Source: Branchiostoma floridae (Eukaryota > Chordata > Leptocardii > Amphioxiformes > Branchiostomatidae). From it: a stretch of DNA of 64,000 nucleotides. Positions 18,143-50,474 of the stretch are shown in pieces. The position numbers and the translations under genes were made by a program. Numbering within the stretch: position 1 is the first letter of the stretch; the number at the start of each line of letters is the position of its first letter. A model generated the notes under the pieces. The model did not search any database, had not been told where the DNA came from, and worked only from the letters and a program-made list of their open reading frames with translations. The stretch spans positions 17,522,144 to 17,586,143 of the forward strand of contig NC_049989.1 of NCBI RefSeq assembly GCF_000003815.2, read 5' to 3'.

Positions 18143-21100
18143 ATGGCGCAGAAGAGAGGCTTCTTCTGTCTTCTCCTGCTCCTTGTATCGGTGCTGTGTG
18201 CAGCGGGACATGCTCAGGATCAAGAAGACGAGAAGGAATGGTTCACCAAGAATTTCTGCGACGACGGCAAGGTAATGAATGAACATGTTGCTTTATTGTG
18301 ACGCCAAAAACGCGACCTACAGTGGTGTCTAGCTTTACGTTAGTTCAGAACAATGTTTTCTCCACTACACCGTCTGCTTGTACAATAGACATTGCATCAA
18401 GTCAAAATATTTTTGTGTTTATGTCTAGTCTTTATGTCCATGCCTTCACCGTGCGTAAGTAGGATTGTATCACCTTTGTAAGAGCGACGCAGTTCAGAGG
18501 TGTATTATCAATGGATATCTGCTATGTTGCTTAAATCAATGAAGATTTAATAATAAGATAGAACATAAGGTTGAACTCAGGATGATATTTTGACAAGATG
18601 CCACGCGTACAACCTTTAGATGCCTCACCGCTAGTCTGTCAAAATATTGCAGAATCAATCCAGATTTGTCCGACTGTCACACCTTTCCGTAAACCTTGGC
18701 ATGGAGCGAATTGCAGTATCCAAATCTCAGAGGGTCCATATCTCAATGGGGCCTGGTATAGGGAGCTGTAAAGTTACGAGTATTCGGTCTCCAAATCCAT
18801 GGCCCTTTCCTACATTATGCATGATTGCGATATGGCCCGTTGGCGACGGAAAGAAAAATACGGTTCAATCGATCATCACCTAGCCTCTATAGCAGGCTCT
18901 TTGGGTTCAGGCTCTCTTTTTGCTCATAGTACACTTTTGCTGGCCATTTCTTACCCCGAGGGGCCAGTAATCAGCGACGGTCGGCAATCAGCGACCCAGT
19001 ATAAAAAGAAACGGCCAGTAAAGGCGTATTATGAGCAAAAAAGAACCCAAGAGAGCCTGCTATGGAGGCTATCATCACCGCGTTTTCCCCGATCCACGAC
19101 CTTCCAGCGTTGTAGCGTACATTGTAATGTTACAATAATGCCCGGTTCCTGAGTCAATACAGGTAACATCTGCTGATCTATGTATTCGCTTGATGTTTAT
19201 ATCGTGCTTTTTACGCATTGAGCAACGTGTCCATCACAGTACAAGCGACCCAGTACGAAAAGAAATAGCAAGCAAAAGCGTATTATGAACAAACAAAAAA
19301 AGACTAAAAAGGCCCAGAGAGCCTGCTATTGAGGCTACCCATTATTGTAATGTCATTTTCCATAGCTTCATTTGATTTTAATTGATAGACTCAGGTCATG
19401 GCATGTTATCTACCATAGGCACTTGGCGAGTTCAGAATCAGTACTACTCTAGTCATCATATGCAGTTTGTGTACATACATACGTACACACATATATAAAT
19501 AAACTTTACCCGTATATCCGCAAATATAAACCATCATATCCTGTTTCAGTTATCACCAGTCGCGTACGGTTTGCTGTTCATTGATTGGCTATTGTAGATT
19601 ACTACCGTACGTTACAGTTCTATTTTAAATCAGTGCGGGGAAATTCAGTTTGAACAGTTTGTGTTCTTCCTTGAGATGCTCCCTTCCTTTAGTCGAATAG
19701 CTACATGCTTTCTTTAGTTTTTTCTAAGAACACTGACTCTCATAAGGGACAGTCATGGAAAAGTGAAACATTTCCATTAGATGTTGTTAACGTTACCCAC
19801 AAATCACATATGTCATGATTCCACCGCCCAGACAAGCATTCCACCTCCCGTGATTTCCCTGTGGATTATCACAAAGCTCACACGAACTCTTCACCTTTTT
19901 TCTGGGGCAGTGTGCTACGCCGCGTTTAATTAACATTAACGTTACATGTCATTCAATGAATGAATGAATGACCTTTATTGTACATTTGTGCTCAAACAAG
20001 CTAAGTACAGGTCGTAGCGCTAGTGATAAGGTACAATTACTAGACTGACTACGATGGCCATTACAGGGAGAATTTTGCTACCAGAGGAGTTAGTCGGCCG
20101 GAGGGAAACCATGAATCTAAGCGTGGACCAATTTCCCGATTTTTTTGCCGAATTCTACGATCCTCGTACGCTTCGTCGCGTTAGATGTAACGTTATATGC
20201 TACTTGGCCAGTGCTTAAATGTTGATTATGGTGTGGCTTTCCATAGCATTTCACATTCATCCCACTTTAGGCCAAACGGAAAAAAACGTTTGCAAGTTTT
20301 TTTCATAAATCATATAAAGAAATTGCAAAATAAGCAATATCAATTGACGTCATCTGAGTTAGCGCCGAATGACAGCCGCTTCAAACCCTTGCGATTTAGC
20401 CCCGCCTATTGTAAACTCTTCTGCTGCCAAGAGAGAGTACTAAGTAGTCGGCCCACTCAATAACAAAATAACAAATAAAATAAGCAAATATGTGCCGTGA
20501 ACTCAGAAGAAGATGTCGGAATACTTATGAGCGACGTCTTCAATTTCAAAGGACAAGGACAAGACGTGAAAGGACACAAATTTAGTGATAACGTTATGTA
20601 CTGTGTGTTCTATCATTTGTTCACCTTCATGGCCAATTTCATTATGAAGGAAACTTTCTCCCAACTTTTTTTCTGGGTTCACGAGATATCATCCATATCC
20701 ATATAATCAAGGAGGTTAAATAACCACAGTATGGCCTGATAGGTCAATGGATGACGTACACTGATAGTGTGAGTGGCATCTTTGATTGATGTTAGGGTAA
20801 TCCACAAGCAACTCACGTACCGTTACCACCCGCAATTCAATCAGAGGCGTTTAATGAATTCCGAGAATCAGGTGACGTCTGGGGTTCTCTCCCCAACATT
20901 CGTTGTCGGGCCATGAACGAAAGTATGCTTTTATTGTAACGTGAAAAGAAGTTATAGCATAGCTTTTTTTTAGTATAGTGGAGGGGCTGGCAAAAATAAC
21001 CCGAACCAACGCGTTGCGCTTTCATGAAAATGGGTTCATGATGTCAAAGTACTTTTATATTTTTCCTTTGTTGTGAAGTGGCAAAACGACTGTTGTTTTG

Positions 21101-24100
21101 ATCATAGCCCATTCACAAGTTTTTGCAGACAATATATAAATGCCGACTGTCCACTTGGCACAATAATCTGTGAATTTTCATTAATCTTAGCAAAACTAAC
21201 CAAGAAAATAGGGAAGAAACACACTACATTTCAAAAGTAGCATAATGGAGCCGGGCTAGGAGTGTGGTGGAGGGCCTCCGTTATTCCATCCTCTGGGGAG
21301 GTCTCTGAATATCGCTGTTTTGTGACAGGTTCCCTGATCAGGTTAGCCAGCTCGTGTGGTGATCATCTGAAAGACTGAATCATCTGAGGTTTTAAATCTG
21401 TGATCTTTATTCAGTCTGTCCCTTTCACCACATGTTTTTCTGTGGATAAGAGTGACTGTCTTGTTTACATTTATTTATGGGGCATTAGACAAAAAGCATA
21501 TTTGCTTATATAAGTCTTTTGCTGAAGGTAACATAAAATAACAAATAACAGTTTAAATCAACAAAGGGGACTAATAAATACAATGCCAACATATAACAGA
21601 GGTTGACATAAGAATAAAGTCAAACATCGTAACATAAAAATGACAGTAATAATAACGGAGGAAACTAATTTGCAGTTTTGTCTGTCCTTTTCAGCACATG
21701 TTGGAGGTAGACTGGGACGGCTCTGACATTGAGTACACCTGTCCGGGAATGACGTGGCCTGACCTCTCCAAAAAGGTAAGTCTGATATCTTCATCTGACG
21801 TTCCACTGATACATCCCTGTCTATCACGTTTCGTTACAAATTCCTCAGGGTAAAACGGTGGATATCAGGGTTCAAACCCTAGCAGGGGCGTCCTCTAGCG
21901 AAATTTGTCCGCAACGTAATACTGTGAAGATGAAGGTATTGTTTTCACATTTTATTTTCAGCATATCTACTTGTGCCACAAGGAGTTTAGCTGGCCAAGG
22001 AGGTTCAACCTCCTTGAGATGGACAAGGAGTATTCTAAGCAACCTCTCAGAACACTCCTTGGTCAGCCAAACCTCTTATGCCATCAGTAGATCTGCCTGG
22101 AGATTGTTTTCGGTGTGTTCGTTTGTTTGTTTGTTTGTTTGTGCTGCTGAGTGTCGGTAGGTATTCTAATACACTGTCAAAAGAAAGACAGGGCGTGAGT
22201 TGTAAGACGGTGTTCGCCTGTGGATTCACTTTATGATACAGTCTGTGGTGATATACACAAAAAGGAAGCAATCTGATTCAACACAATATGACCTGTCCAT
22301 GGTGCTGAATGCCATCTACGCACATTACCAGTAAATGTAGACCTGCTCCTCTGGCATTTCTGCCTAATCTATCAGACCTGGATATTTGCTTTCATTGTCA
22401 AACCTTGGATAAGTTAACGTTAAGTAAAAAAAAATATGTTCACAGTGAAGGCCAGACCTGTGGAAGATACAGGACGTAGAGTTCAGAGGTGATAGAACTT
22501 GTCGTTAATCTGACATGACAGACTGCCCAGGTCATGGGGTCAGTGGAAGAGGCTATTACTTCACGGGGAGGTGTTGCTTTTCGTCTGTTTGTCTGTGTTT
22601 TAGGGGTTATGTATTTCCCATATGCCAGTTATGTTAAACTTAGAGTGACCAATGGACACGTGTGATGTTTATCAAAATCTCATTTGCATAATTAATGAAC
22701 TGCTATTACTAGTAATCAAGGCATACGAGAAGCTCTTTAGGAGGCAAAAGCTCTTCGAACTCTTGTTAACGTTGTTTTGATTGATTGAAAGTGTAACTGT
22801 TGAATTCACCAACAGGAAGTTGACGTCCCTCCAATCGAAGAATGCGACGAAGTGAAGGATAAGGTACGGACTATAGCAAGACGTGCACTTAAACATATTC
22901 ATTGCTCTTCTATGGAGATTCCACGTAGAGCCCCTTTCTTATGTGTCCTTTTTCAGTAAGGTAATGTGTATGTTTAGTAGGTGAGATGATAACTTTTAAG
23001 TACAGCCACGTCGCATTCATTTTTATGCTGAAATGAACATCTTGTGTATCAGGCGTGGCACTCCTGCATGGTGGATGGGCCTATTGTCTACCCAGACACA
23101 ATACCGACAAGGTAGGATACTAGTATTGTATATGTCTTAACAGCCCCTTTGTACCTTTGTAAATTTTGTATCAAGTGTTAACAAGAACATGCTGAGTAAG
23201 ACTGTACAATACAGAACTCACCAAGAGAATTGAAAGTATGTTTCCTTTTGTCTTTACTGTGATGTACGTTGAAGTATGCTGTGACGAGTGTGCCTTGATA
23301 CGGATATCATGTAAAGGTGCAGTCACACGAGTGTACATATACGAAGTCGTATTGTCATTCTTATGATAACCAATCGTACGCACAATAACGCACCTTATAC
23401 GCATCTCAATGGTTCTTTGTCAGCTTTAGGTACACATGCATGCGCACAGTACACCAGTGATACCTATGAGGTGCGTATTGTGCATACGACTGCGTATGAA
23501 AAATGCGGACCCCGTACGGACTTCATGAATATACTCGTGTGACTGAATCACACCGTTCTGTATCTACAGTGGAATGCATCGTCCTGTCGCGCCTGCGTAC
23601 GGCGAGTACAGCTACATCCCGCCGCAGAGATGGGTGCACGCTCTGGAGGTCAGACATCATATTTATCAACATAACTACCTGCTATTGAATCATGAAAACG
23701 TACTGTATAGATCTTGTCTCATTTCAAGCAGAGGTATAGACAGATAAAATGAAAGCTGGGAAGCAAACAAAACTTCTCGACCAGCGAACTCGTTTGGCAT
23801 GTTATCTGTCTACATTTTTCCAATTTCTATTATTTTTCCAACGACTTGTGGAGCCTGGTAGAGACTAAGACCTCCATACGGACCTCATACGGACTTGAAT
23901 ACTAGTATATGCGCACGTGGGACCCCACCTTAAGGAAGCTAAGCGACCATCCCGTTCCTTTCAGCACGGTGCGGCGGTGTTCCTGTACCACCCGTGTGCC
24001 AGTCCTGCGCAGGTGGAGAAGCTGAAACGACTGGCTCGCGGCTGTCTCAGGCGTCACATCATCACTCCTTACAGGAAGCTCGAACAGACCAGGGTCGGTA

Positions 24101-25938
24101 TTTCGTGTTAGTAGACATTTGCCCCCCCCCCCCTCCTTCCGATTGCCCATAACAATTATATGGCCCATTGGCCGTCAAATTTTAGGTGGACCCGTGGTAG
24201 AGAAGTTGCAACTCACACACTGACGAGCGCACAGTCAGAATGATTTGATATTGTTTGATTTGAAAAGATAGAAGCACAAATGTCTACAATTACAAGTGGC
24301 TGAAGCAAATAAACGTTTTCCTCCTAATATAGACTGATCCCAAAGCCCTATCTCGTAGGATAGTAAGTAACTAAAACTCCGCTGTCTGGGGCTGTAACTG
24401 GGCCCCTCTCTGCTGAGGCCAGCTGGATGTTGGGCGGGCTGCTATAATCGATATCTAATCAGGCTACTCTAAGGAGTGCAAAATAAGAACTTAAAAATGC
24501 AAACATTTGACGGACATGCAGAGACTCTCTCATTGGTCGTACTGCTAACTCTCAACGTATTACTTCCTTGTATCGCGATCGTTTCATTGCCCTGGCGTAA
24601 TGGTATTTCATCCAGTTAGATAGAAACTGCGTCAGGTACATGGTACATGTAAAGTACCTGGGGGCGATTCTATGGTATGGTATGGGTGCCATCCTAGGTA
24701 GTTTACTGTACCTACTGACCATGGTCAAAGCCTCATGGGCACCTTTACGGAACATGTCGTAACTGCTTGCCCGAAGCAGCCCTAGAAAAACTCATGACGA
24801 TGGTTACTATGAATTTGACATACAGACACAACTGTGACCTTCATCGGAATGTTAAACGTCGGCAATTTTACCCTGACCTATAATTAACTTCTCGAGACGG
24901 CGGTGTCAGAATGGTAGCCATGGAATGTGTTTACACAACGGCCACGATCAAGTAGAGATCGTGACATCCTATTCATAGTTCTGATGTTCCGACATATCGG
25001 ACTGTCAGTGACTATTTTTGGGCAGTCGTTGCGGCAGCTCTAGTTCTATATTCGGAAATAAAGTGGCACCAGAGACACATATCGACATACTGTCGTCCAA
25101 GTCAAAACGGTACATGTAATAGTATAGTAATATAATACGTTGTCACCTACCTTTGTCGAAAGGCTTGGACGTTATGAGGGCATACGTACGTTAGGTTGAA
25201 AATTGCGCCGACACAATTGTGATGCCGCACATCATCCTCATGCCCATCGCTTCTCAAAATAATCGTCATTAGCACATAGACATAGTTAAGTGAGGATTTG
25301 ACAGGGACAGTTGAAAGATATGCAGATGTGTGTACCAATAAAATCTTGAGCCGTTCAGCTTCGGATTATACCATTATACAGTAACTTGTTTTAAAAAGCG
25401 TCATTGACTGAGCGAATCTCGTGTACCGTGGTAACCTCATGGGTCTGATTTTTCAGTACCATTTTTGTTCGGACATGACTTCTTTGTTTAGGTTCACCGG
25501 TTTGAGTTTCTGCGATTACCCTTTCCAATACTGTATGTTCCTTTGTTTTGGCAAATGCCAGCGTAGCGTTGTTCTTGATGATGTATTAGGTTTACCGGTG
25601 TGAGTTTGTGTTATCATCTTTTCCGGCGTGTACTGTATATGTTCCGTTTTTTCTGCAAATGCCTACGTGACTTTCTTGTTCTTGACGATGTCTTTCAGCC
25701 TTTAGCCATCGTGACTTGGGGCTGTAAGCTGCAGATGCCGTTCGTGGATGGTACGGCCGTGAAGTTTGTCCGGGAGCACGCCCTCCGAGCGCCGGAGCGC
25801 CGCATGTGGATGGACGGCCACTACAAGGAGAAGCTGCTCGTACCGTCAGACGTGGTCCCGGGCTCCGACATCAACGATGACCAGCTCTGTGTGGACTTAG
25901 TCCTTGAGCAAATAGATGGTGATCTGGACTTCTCTTGA
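18143..25938 (+). CDS. TP53I13: TP53I13-like secreted DUF3105 protein, seven exons
   Basis: Exons are 18143-18271, 21695-21775, 22816-22863, 23053-23111, 23570-23648, 23965-24093 and 25699-25938. All are GT-AG with matching phases and encode 254 residues. Residues 1-24 form a signal peptide (FFCLLLLLVSVLCAAGHA). The DUF3105 core is clear: IPTSGMHRPVAPAYGEYSYI, then PPQRWVHALEHGAAVFLYHP, then the ITPYRKLEQTRPLAIVTWGC stretch. The His-rich PPTSG-H and LEHG motifs are those conserved between bacterial DUF3105 proteins and vertebrate TP53I13 (DSCP1). Eight cysteines after the signal peptide suit a secreted or luminal protein. Human TP53I13 is longer, about 390 residues, with a membrane segment and tail; here the protein stops at QIDGDLDFS with no membrane helix. 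The biochemical function of the family is unknown. The p53 link of the human gene cannot be judged from this sequence. Confidence 0.9.
18872..19079. mobile_element. Palindromic MITE with 8-9 bp target duplication
   Basis: 18881-19071 folds on itself: TAGCCTCTATAGCAGGCTCT at the left pairs with AGAGCCTGCTATGGAGGCTA at the right, and the pairing continues inwards (TTTTGCTCATA with TATGAGCAAAA). ATCATCACC lies on both sides (18872-18880 and 19071-19079; 8 or 9 bp depending on where the last A is assigned), as for a hAT-like insertion. It lies in intron 1 of the TP53I13-like gene. A partial relative (AGAGCCTGCTATTGAGGCTA with its CGTATTATGA segment) occurs at about 19226-19337. Confidence 0.75.
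23316..23555. mobile_element. MITE in an intron of the TP53I13-like gene
   Basis: GGTGCAGTCACACGAGT at 23316 is matched in inverse by ACTCGTGTGACTG at 23533-23545, followed by AATCACACC. Inside, CGTATGC/GCATACG-type palindromes and repeated GTGCGTATTGTG-like words occur. The element ends just before the acceptor of exon 5 (23570). The target duplication is not clear. Confidence 0.6.
24375..24470. repeat. Dispersed repeat, second copy at 41505-41575
   Basis: AAAACTCCGCTGTCTGGGGCTGTAACTGGGCCCC and TGTTGGGCGGGCTG in this stretch are found in inverse orientation at about 41505-41575 (GCCCGCCCAACATTG, GGGGAGGGGCCAGTTACAGC, CCTGGACAGCGGAGTTT). Two copies in opposite orientation, 17 kb apart in introns of different genes, mark an interspersed repeat. 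No terminal repeats could be defined. Confidence 0.65.
25490..25698 (+). repeat. About 100-bp tandem duplication ending at a splice acceptor
   Basis: The stretch GGTTTACCGGTGTGAG ... GCAAATGCCTACGTGA ... TTGACGATGTCTTTCAG (25589-25698) ends exactly at the acceptor of the last TP53I13-like exon. A diverged copy lies immediately upstream (GGTTCACCGGTTTGAG ... GCAAATGCCAGCGT ... TTGATGATGTATTAG). The upstream copy also ends in AG, so it is a decoy acceptor with a weaker pyrimidine run. Confidence 0.7.
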
Positions 25939-28900
25939 TGTATGACAGTAGGCGTACTGTATCCAGTTCTTGTCAGAGCTTTTAACCACCTTGGTGAGAG
26001 AGACAACTTGACATCCTGTAGCTAGCTCCAAGGGGAAAGAAAAACATCTCCAGACATTTGATGGTCAACATGTCTCCTTGCGTTTTTCTTGTTTTTTCTT
26101 GGCGTATTTCATTGACAAGTATGTTTGCCTTGTTCTCATGACCTCCGGTAGTTTCGACGGCTTCTAATACCACTGCACCATATTTGTATAGCATATTCTT
26201 GTCCGTGAACCTTCGATTGACCAACGAAGGTTGGGCAGCAGAACAAGAAAATTAGGTTTGGTCTAAACTATACCAGTACAATGTACACCCAAGGAACGGT
26301 ACCTGGTTCCTTAACGGGTATGTGTGTGTGCATGAAACCAGTTAGGGAGCGAGGGAGATGTTTTGTGTAGGGAATGTGTAGAATGCTTTCCGTCAAGCAC
26401 AGTACACATAAGAATGGAGTAGGTAACACCAACATGTGTAAAGAGTTGAAACCAACACGGACGCTACTACACCAGATTCACAGCAACACTCACTCATCCA
26501 ACCAACATTCTCAACCCATCACAACGCTACCGGACCTCTCATGGACATAAGGGATCAGTTTGACCGGCTTAAAACCACACAAGAAGATTTTATTGCTCTC
26601 ATTTTTTGTACATCTGTAACATTAGAATACTCCACAAGGAGGATGGAAACACCAAAGTCAGATCGAATATATGAAAAACAGAACGAACTTATCTTGTAAC
26701 TTTCCCATATGGCTTCTGCATGTATGCCTAGGAAGTACAAAATGAGGTATATCTCTTACATTACGGCAAGCCCACGATTCTTTCGCTCTTCTTTTATTAT
26801 ATCACCATGCTTCGTTTCCAAGGATAATTATTATTCCACTTTTTTTGTTGTATTAAATGCAGTCCGAGCTACACTAAAGCAAAGTTACAGTTGCTAAGTT
26901 TGCCACACATGAGAGTCAGGATAAATAGCGACTTTTTTTTCCATTGCAATTTCAACTATACAATTTGACTACGGCTACTGACTTTATTGCACAGAACTAG
27001 GCATTATGTGTCGGGAGGATCTAAGTTTTCAGACTTATTACTCGTCTGTGTTCTAACAACTGCTTCCACCGTTCACACCGGTACTTTAAAATCGTCTCAC
27101 CAGTCTCTACACGTTTCACTGTAAAATCGCACGTTTTTTCCTCCATTCAATCCATATTGCCTAAGTTCTTTGACTATCTATATTTCATTCAACACAAAGA
27201 ACCTGCAGGTAAAAAACACTGTACAAAACCTGTTGCATAACTTCTGCTTTTCTTACAAGTTTGCCATGTTTATATCTCTTCTTACCGCCGAATTCAAAGG
27301 CAGCAAAATTATTGCATTTTTTTCCACGTGTCGTCTGCTTCAAATGTTGGCCCTGTCAAGATTTGCCAAAATCCAACTTCGCAGTCTTAGCTAACGAAAA
27401 TATATCTTCGTAAAACTGTCAAATTTTGCTAAAAAGTCTGTTGATTTCTCTTTCTTTAAAAGGTGATCGTCAATCAATCAATCAGCTGCCTATGTATACA
27501 GGCGGAGCAGCAAGTTATTGGGTTGTAATATTTAGTTCGTGATGAACACGGTAGAATCCCTCGCAGCAAGCGGCCTACCATTTAGTGCACCTTATCCGCC
27601 CTGGCAACTGTGGGGAGGAAAGAAACATGGTGGTTACAGTGACGTCGACCACTCCACAATAAGGGCCTGGCTGGTTCCTGAGATGGTTTGCTCCGCCGGA
27701 AGGATAGAAGGGGATGAAATGGAAGGGCCCAAAGTAGACCTCTACCAGGCAGGTGAGCATGCTCAAAAGGAAGGTACGGCCATGCTGATGTGATTATATG
27801 GATGTCATCTTCTGGGCATCGTAAAACTGATGTGAGCGTGCAAAAAAACAACAGGTTTTGCTAATAAAAATTGCCTTTCTTGTGAAATCAAAGTAGGGTT
27901 GATCAAATGAACGAACACACAGAACATAGCGGTCCAAACAGCTGGAACCATCAACCCACCAGCTAATGAATTAAAAAAACAAATTCTTTATCATTGTCCT
28001 TTCATATATTCTTTAATTTGGGAAGACTTTGCTCTGTTTTCCATCTATTATGCAACTCAAGGTGTATGCATGCTATTCTACAGCTTTTTGTAAGATTACC
28101 AATAATCTATGGTCCAGAAATTTGGTAATGGGACAAAAAGAGTGTATGAGCATATAGAGGACATCCATATAATCAAGTCAGTGTGGACAAAGAAGAAATC
28201 AAAATAAACTCAAAGTAGCTCCGTGCAAGGAAGTGACAGCAGGATTGGTTCCACAAAGCTACACCTAGATCATACATGTACCACACGTCAGGATTGGTCC
28301 ATGAATCCCGGCTGCACTTAGTGAGAAAATGGATGTACATCAAAGACAACCTAAGTTGGAAGCACATGCAAAATGACCAAAGATAAAAACCGAATAAAAA
28401 AGCTGATGGCATGCGGAACTCAGCCAGCTTATTGTGGAACAGAAAATAATAACAATAATTGAAAAATGTAAACAAATACAAAATGATAAAATCAATATTG
28501 ACTGATAAAGTTGGAAAGTTCGAGCTTGGAGATGGTACTGTTGCAGATGCTCAATATGGCCCTTATTTCAGTAGGGTATTTGGAACTGTAGCTTTGACTA
28601 CAGTGATAGCTAGGTTCATGGAAAGAACAACATCATCATAAGCCACAGAAACAAATGTGCTGTTTTTATAATCCTACGTTTACGTTTACCTGTCCTCAGT
28701 AGTCTTACACTTCTTCCGACTGCAAGGTAAGAAATGCTACGATGACAGAAGTTTAAAAATCAAATAATAATCCATGCTTGCACCAAGCATTTGGATGTTT
28801 AGTATTAAAGGTAGAATTCTACTGCAATAAATGATTGGTGGAGTTTATATACTTTCACATCTGTCCATCCACACATGTAGCCGGAATGGTGGTTATCAAG

Positions 28901-30700
28901 GAAAGTCAGCTAGGGGCAAAGGCCACAACTATGTGTAAAGTGTACACAAAAATGGACATACTCTGAGGGGGTATCTACAAATGTAGAGAGTCACATCTAA
29001 CAAAACATGGACTGATGGCAGCGAGGAAGATGTTTTATGTAGCCCGGTATCCTTCCCTATTCAGATCTGTGAGCCCTATCCAGGACCCGATTATGTGATG
29101 TTTTCTGGATAGGGCGCACAGTTGAATACAGAAAGATATTGTTGGAACTTGACAAGGATTGTACAATCAGGTTTAAAAAAGATTTCTTTGCCAGGGTGCT
29201 GCTTTGCTTTCTTGCATGGGTGATTCATTCTTAGAATGGAAAGTTACTTCTGCAAATAAGTTCTTGATTTTTGATATTACTAACTAGCAATTTACAACGA
29301 TGAATTTATAGTTATACCAAACAAGCCCCTTTGCTTAAACCTTTAACGCTTGTAGAAATAAGGTTATAGTGCTGCTTTTTGAGGACGAATTAGTGAAATG
29401 TGTTAAGCCGATGTGTAATTATTTTCCTCATGTGAGGCGTTTTCACAATGTGTGACCAAACTCTGATACTCAGGAATCTTTAGGATTTATCCAACATTGT
29501 GGTTTTACACACATTAATTAGATTTTACTTCTGTTTTTTTTCTTGTTACGTGGGCTAGGCAGTAGAACTGGTGGTTTAATTCAAGTCACAGCATTCACCT
29601 GTGGCATTCCAAGGATAGAGCGTGTGCATGGCGGAGGGAAAAGCAGTGAACAACGCTGCTGCTGTTTGACACATGTCTACAGGGGTGCCAGGCAGGAGTT
29701 AACGGTGAAGCACATCACACCACACTGGCATTTCTCCATTCAACAGACATGCGTCTACTAGAAGTACTCGCTCAACATCATCAACAACGCACTGCCTGGG
29801 TGCAGGGTTAGGGAGACAGGCGAGCAGTGGTTGTGTAGTATGCAGAAACCAACACGGCTGTGTAGAAACCAGGGGGAAGATATCAGTGGCCACAAGAGCT
29901 TCATGTGAGACCCAAACTTCACTGATGTAATTTCAGCTCTTGGCTCTGACAATCTTCCCCCTGCTTGAAACACAGGCTTGAGCAAAGCACTTAGTAAAGT
30001 CATTTATCTTTAGGGTTAATGCGGCATCAAGAAGTTAAGGTAGGCAGGCAGAGTTAAGAGAAAGGTGAGGTTTGTGGTTAGGGAAAGTGCAATGTGGTGC
30101 ATGTTGTGTACCCCTGAATGTTTCTGTTGTAAGGTGAAATCAAATGTTCAACATCACAGTTTCTTCTGTAGCTTTTTAAATAGCCTTCAGAAGACTGCAG
30201 CATGTCAAATTGCATTTCAAAGTTGTTTCTTTTTAATGTTCAGAAATTTGAACCCAACAGTTTGAATGTTTTGCGTCATCAGGCGTGCAACATCATAAAT
30301 TCTTCTGTAGCGTTCAGAAGACTGTAGTTAAATTGCATTTGCAACTTTGTTTTCCTTTTTGTTCAGAAAACTGATCCAAACATTTTTAATGTTTTGCATC
30401 ATCAGGCGTGCAACATCACAAATTCTTCAGAATACTGTACAAAAATTGCATTTTAAAGTAGTTCTTTTTTCTTTTCTTTTTGTTCAGGAACTTGAACCCA
30501 ACAGTTGCACTGTTTGTGTTTGTTTGTGCATGCGTGACAAGGCAAGGGCAGAGCAAGGTTAGACATGTCAGACACAAAGCACCACCTCACACTTCATGCT
30601 CCACACGACAGGCACCATCACAACGTCCCGCAAAACCACATCTCAAATGGGAGAGAAAACACTGCAACTACTAGAAGGTTGGGATGGATTGTTGCGTTAC
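25939..30700. other. Intergenic region between the TP53I13-like and SERCA genes
   Basis: After the TP53I13-like stop the sequence is its 3' untranslated region and then AT-rich non-coding DNA. No exon with domain-like content and matching splice sites was found on either strand; the open frames at 27539-27793 and 28173-28481 show no protein-like pattern. The gene on each side ends here (convergent 3' ends). AATAAA on the minus strand at 30710-30715 is a candidate end for SERCA mRNA. A tandem repeat lies at 30143-30515. Confidence 0.55.
30143..30515. repeat. Three tandem copies of an unequal 115-140 bp unit
   Basis: Units share CAACATCA(C/T)A(A/G), TTCTTC, TTCAGAAGACTG, AATTGCATTT, TTGTTCAGAAA, GAACCCAACAGTTT and TTTTGC(A/G)TCATCAGGCG. 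They start at about 30143, 30283 and 30404. The array lies downstream of the candidate SERCA poly(A) signal. Confidence 0.8.
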
Positions 30701-31376
30701 AACATGCACTTTATTTCCATAAAAATGCACCATAATATGCATATGTACAACCAGGGAGCGATGATGTAGTATTTAACAATGTCAATGGCAGACCCATGCC
30801 TACCTTTGAAATCATCCTCGGTAGCTAGTAGTGGGTGGTTACAAAGTTCGTTAGTCCAGCACGTTTGCATGCACGGCATTGTTCATCAAACACCAGTCGC
30901 TGCTACCTTATCACCCATCACCACTACATCTACTCTTACCATTATCATTACTTAACTCTAAAAATTGAGAAAAAACAGAACAATTAGAACGCTACAACAG
31001 CGGTATTTAGCTAAGAATTTCCAGCGGTAGAAAAACTGAACATTTCTAATCCCCAAACGCTAGTCCCAGCACGAAAAAGTTACACATTAAACAATTTAAA
31101 TCTCATTATGACTACAGATCCAATAGTTTACATACAGATTTTCAAGTAATACAGCAGATAAAGTATTTTCCCCTGATTTGTTTTGGAAAACTTGTTGAAC
31201 ACATAAAATAATTTTGGAATGGGCAGTTCAAACCACCTGTAACCATCTGAAAATTGCACATACGGACGGTCAACAATAACTTAACACCACCCTTTCCCCT
31301 TACACACTGAGGTCCATGTTAAAAATATGTGCACTAAGATTTTGGAATGTTCCCCCTTTTTATATGGAATGTTCTT

Positions 31377-50217
<18,841 letters not shown>

Positions 50218-50255
50218 TCAATCCCAACATGGTACTAGCACTAGTAATAGTTGTA

Positions 50256-50474
50256 TACTGTAAATGCATTTAAGTTTGTGGGGGTTTAATTTCGCGGTAG
50301 CAGGAAAAAAAGGACTTTTCGCAGTCACGGTTTTAAGTTCGTGGTAGCACCATGCACTGAAGTCTCTTTAAATGGCATGGAAAAATGTTCGCAGTGGTTT
50401 TAAGTTCTTGTTAAAGTGGCCACCGCGAAAACCGTGAACATTAAACCACCACGAAAGTTTCTACATTTACAGTA
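50256..50474. mobile_element. TA-flanked MITE
   Basis: CTGTAAATGCATTTAAGTTT with GTGGGGGTTTAAT at 50258 is opposed at the right end by ATTAAACCACCACGAAAG and CTACATTTACAG (to 50472), with TA on both sides. Internal CGCGGT and CCGCGAAAACCG blocks are complementary. The element is 215 bp and non-coding. A diverged relative is at 9105-9297. Confidence 0.75.

Noticed and set aside
21840-21890. tRNA-like GGGTTCAAACCC
   Set aside because: Only the T-arm-like palindrome is present. No acceptor stem, D arm or anticodon arm can be folded around it.
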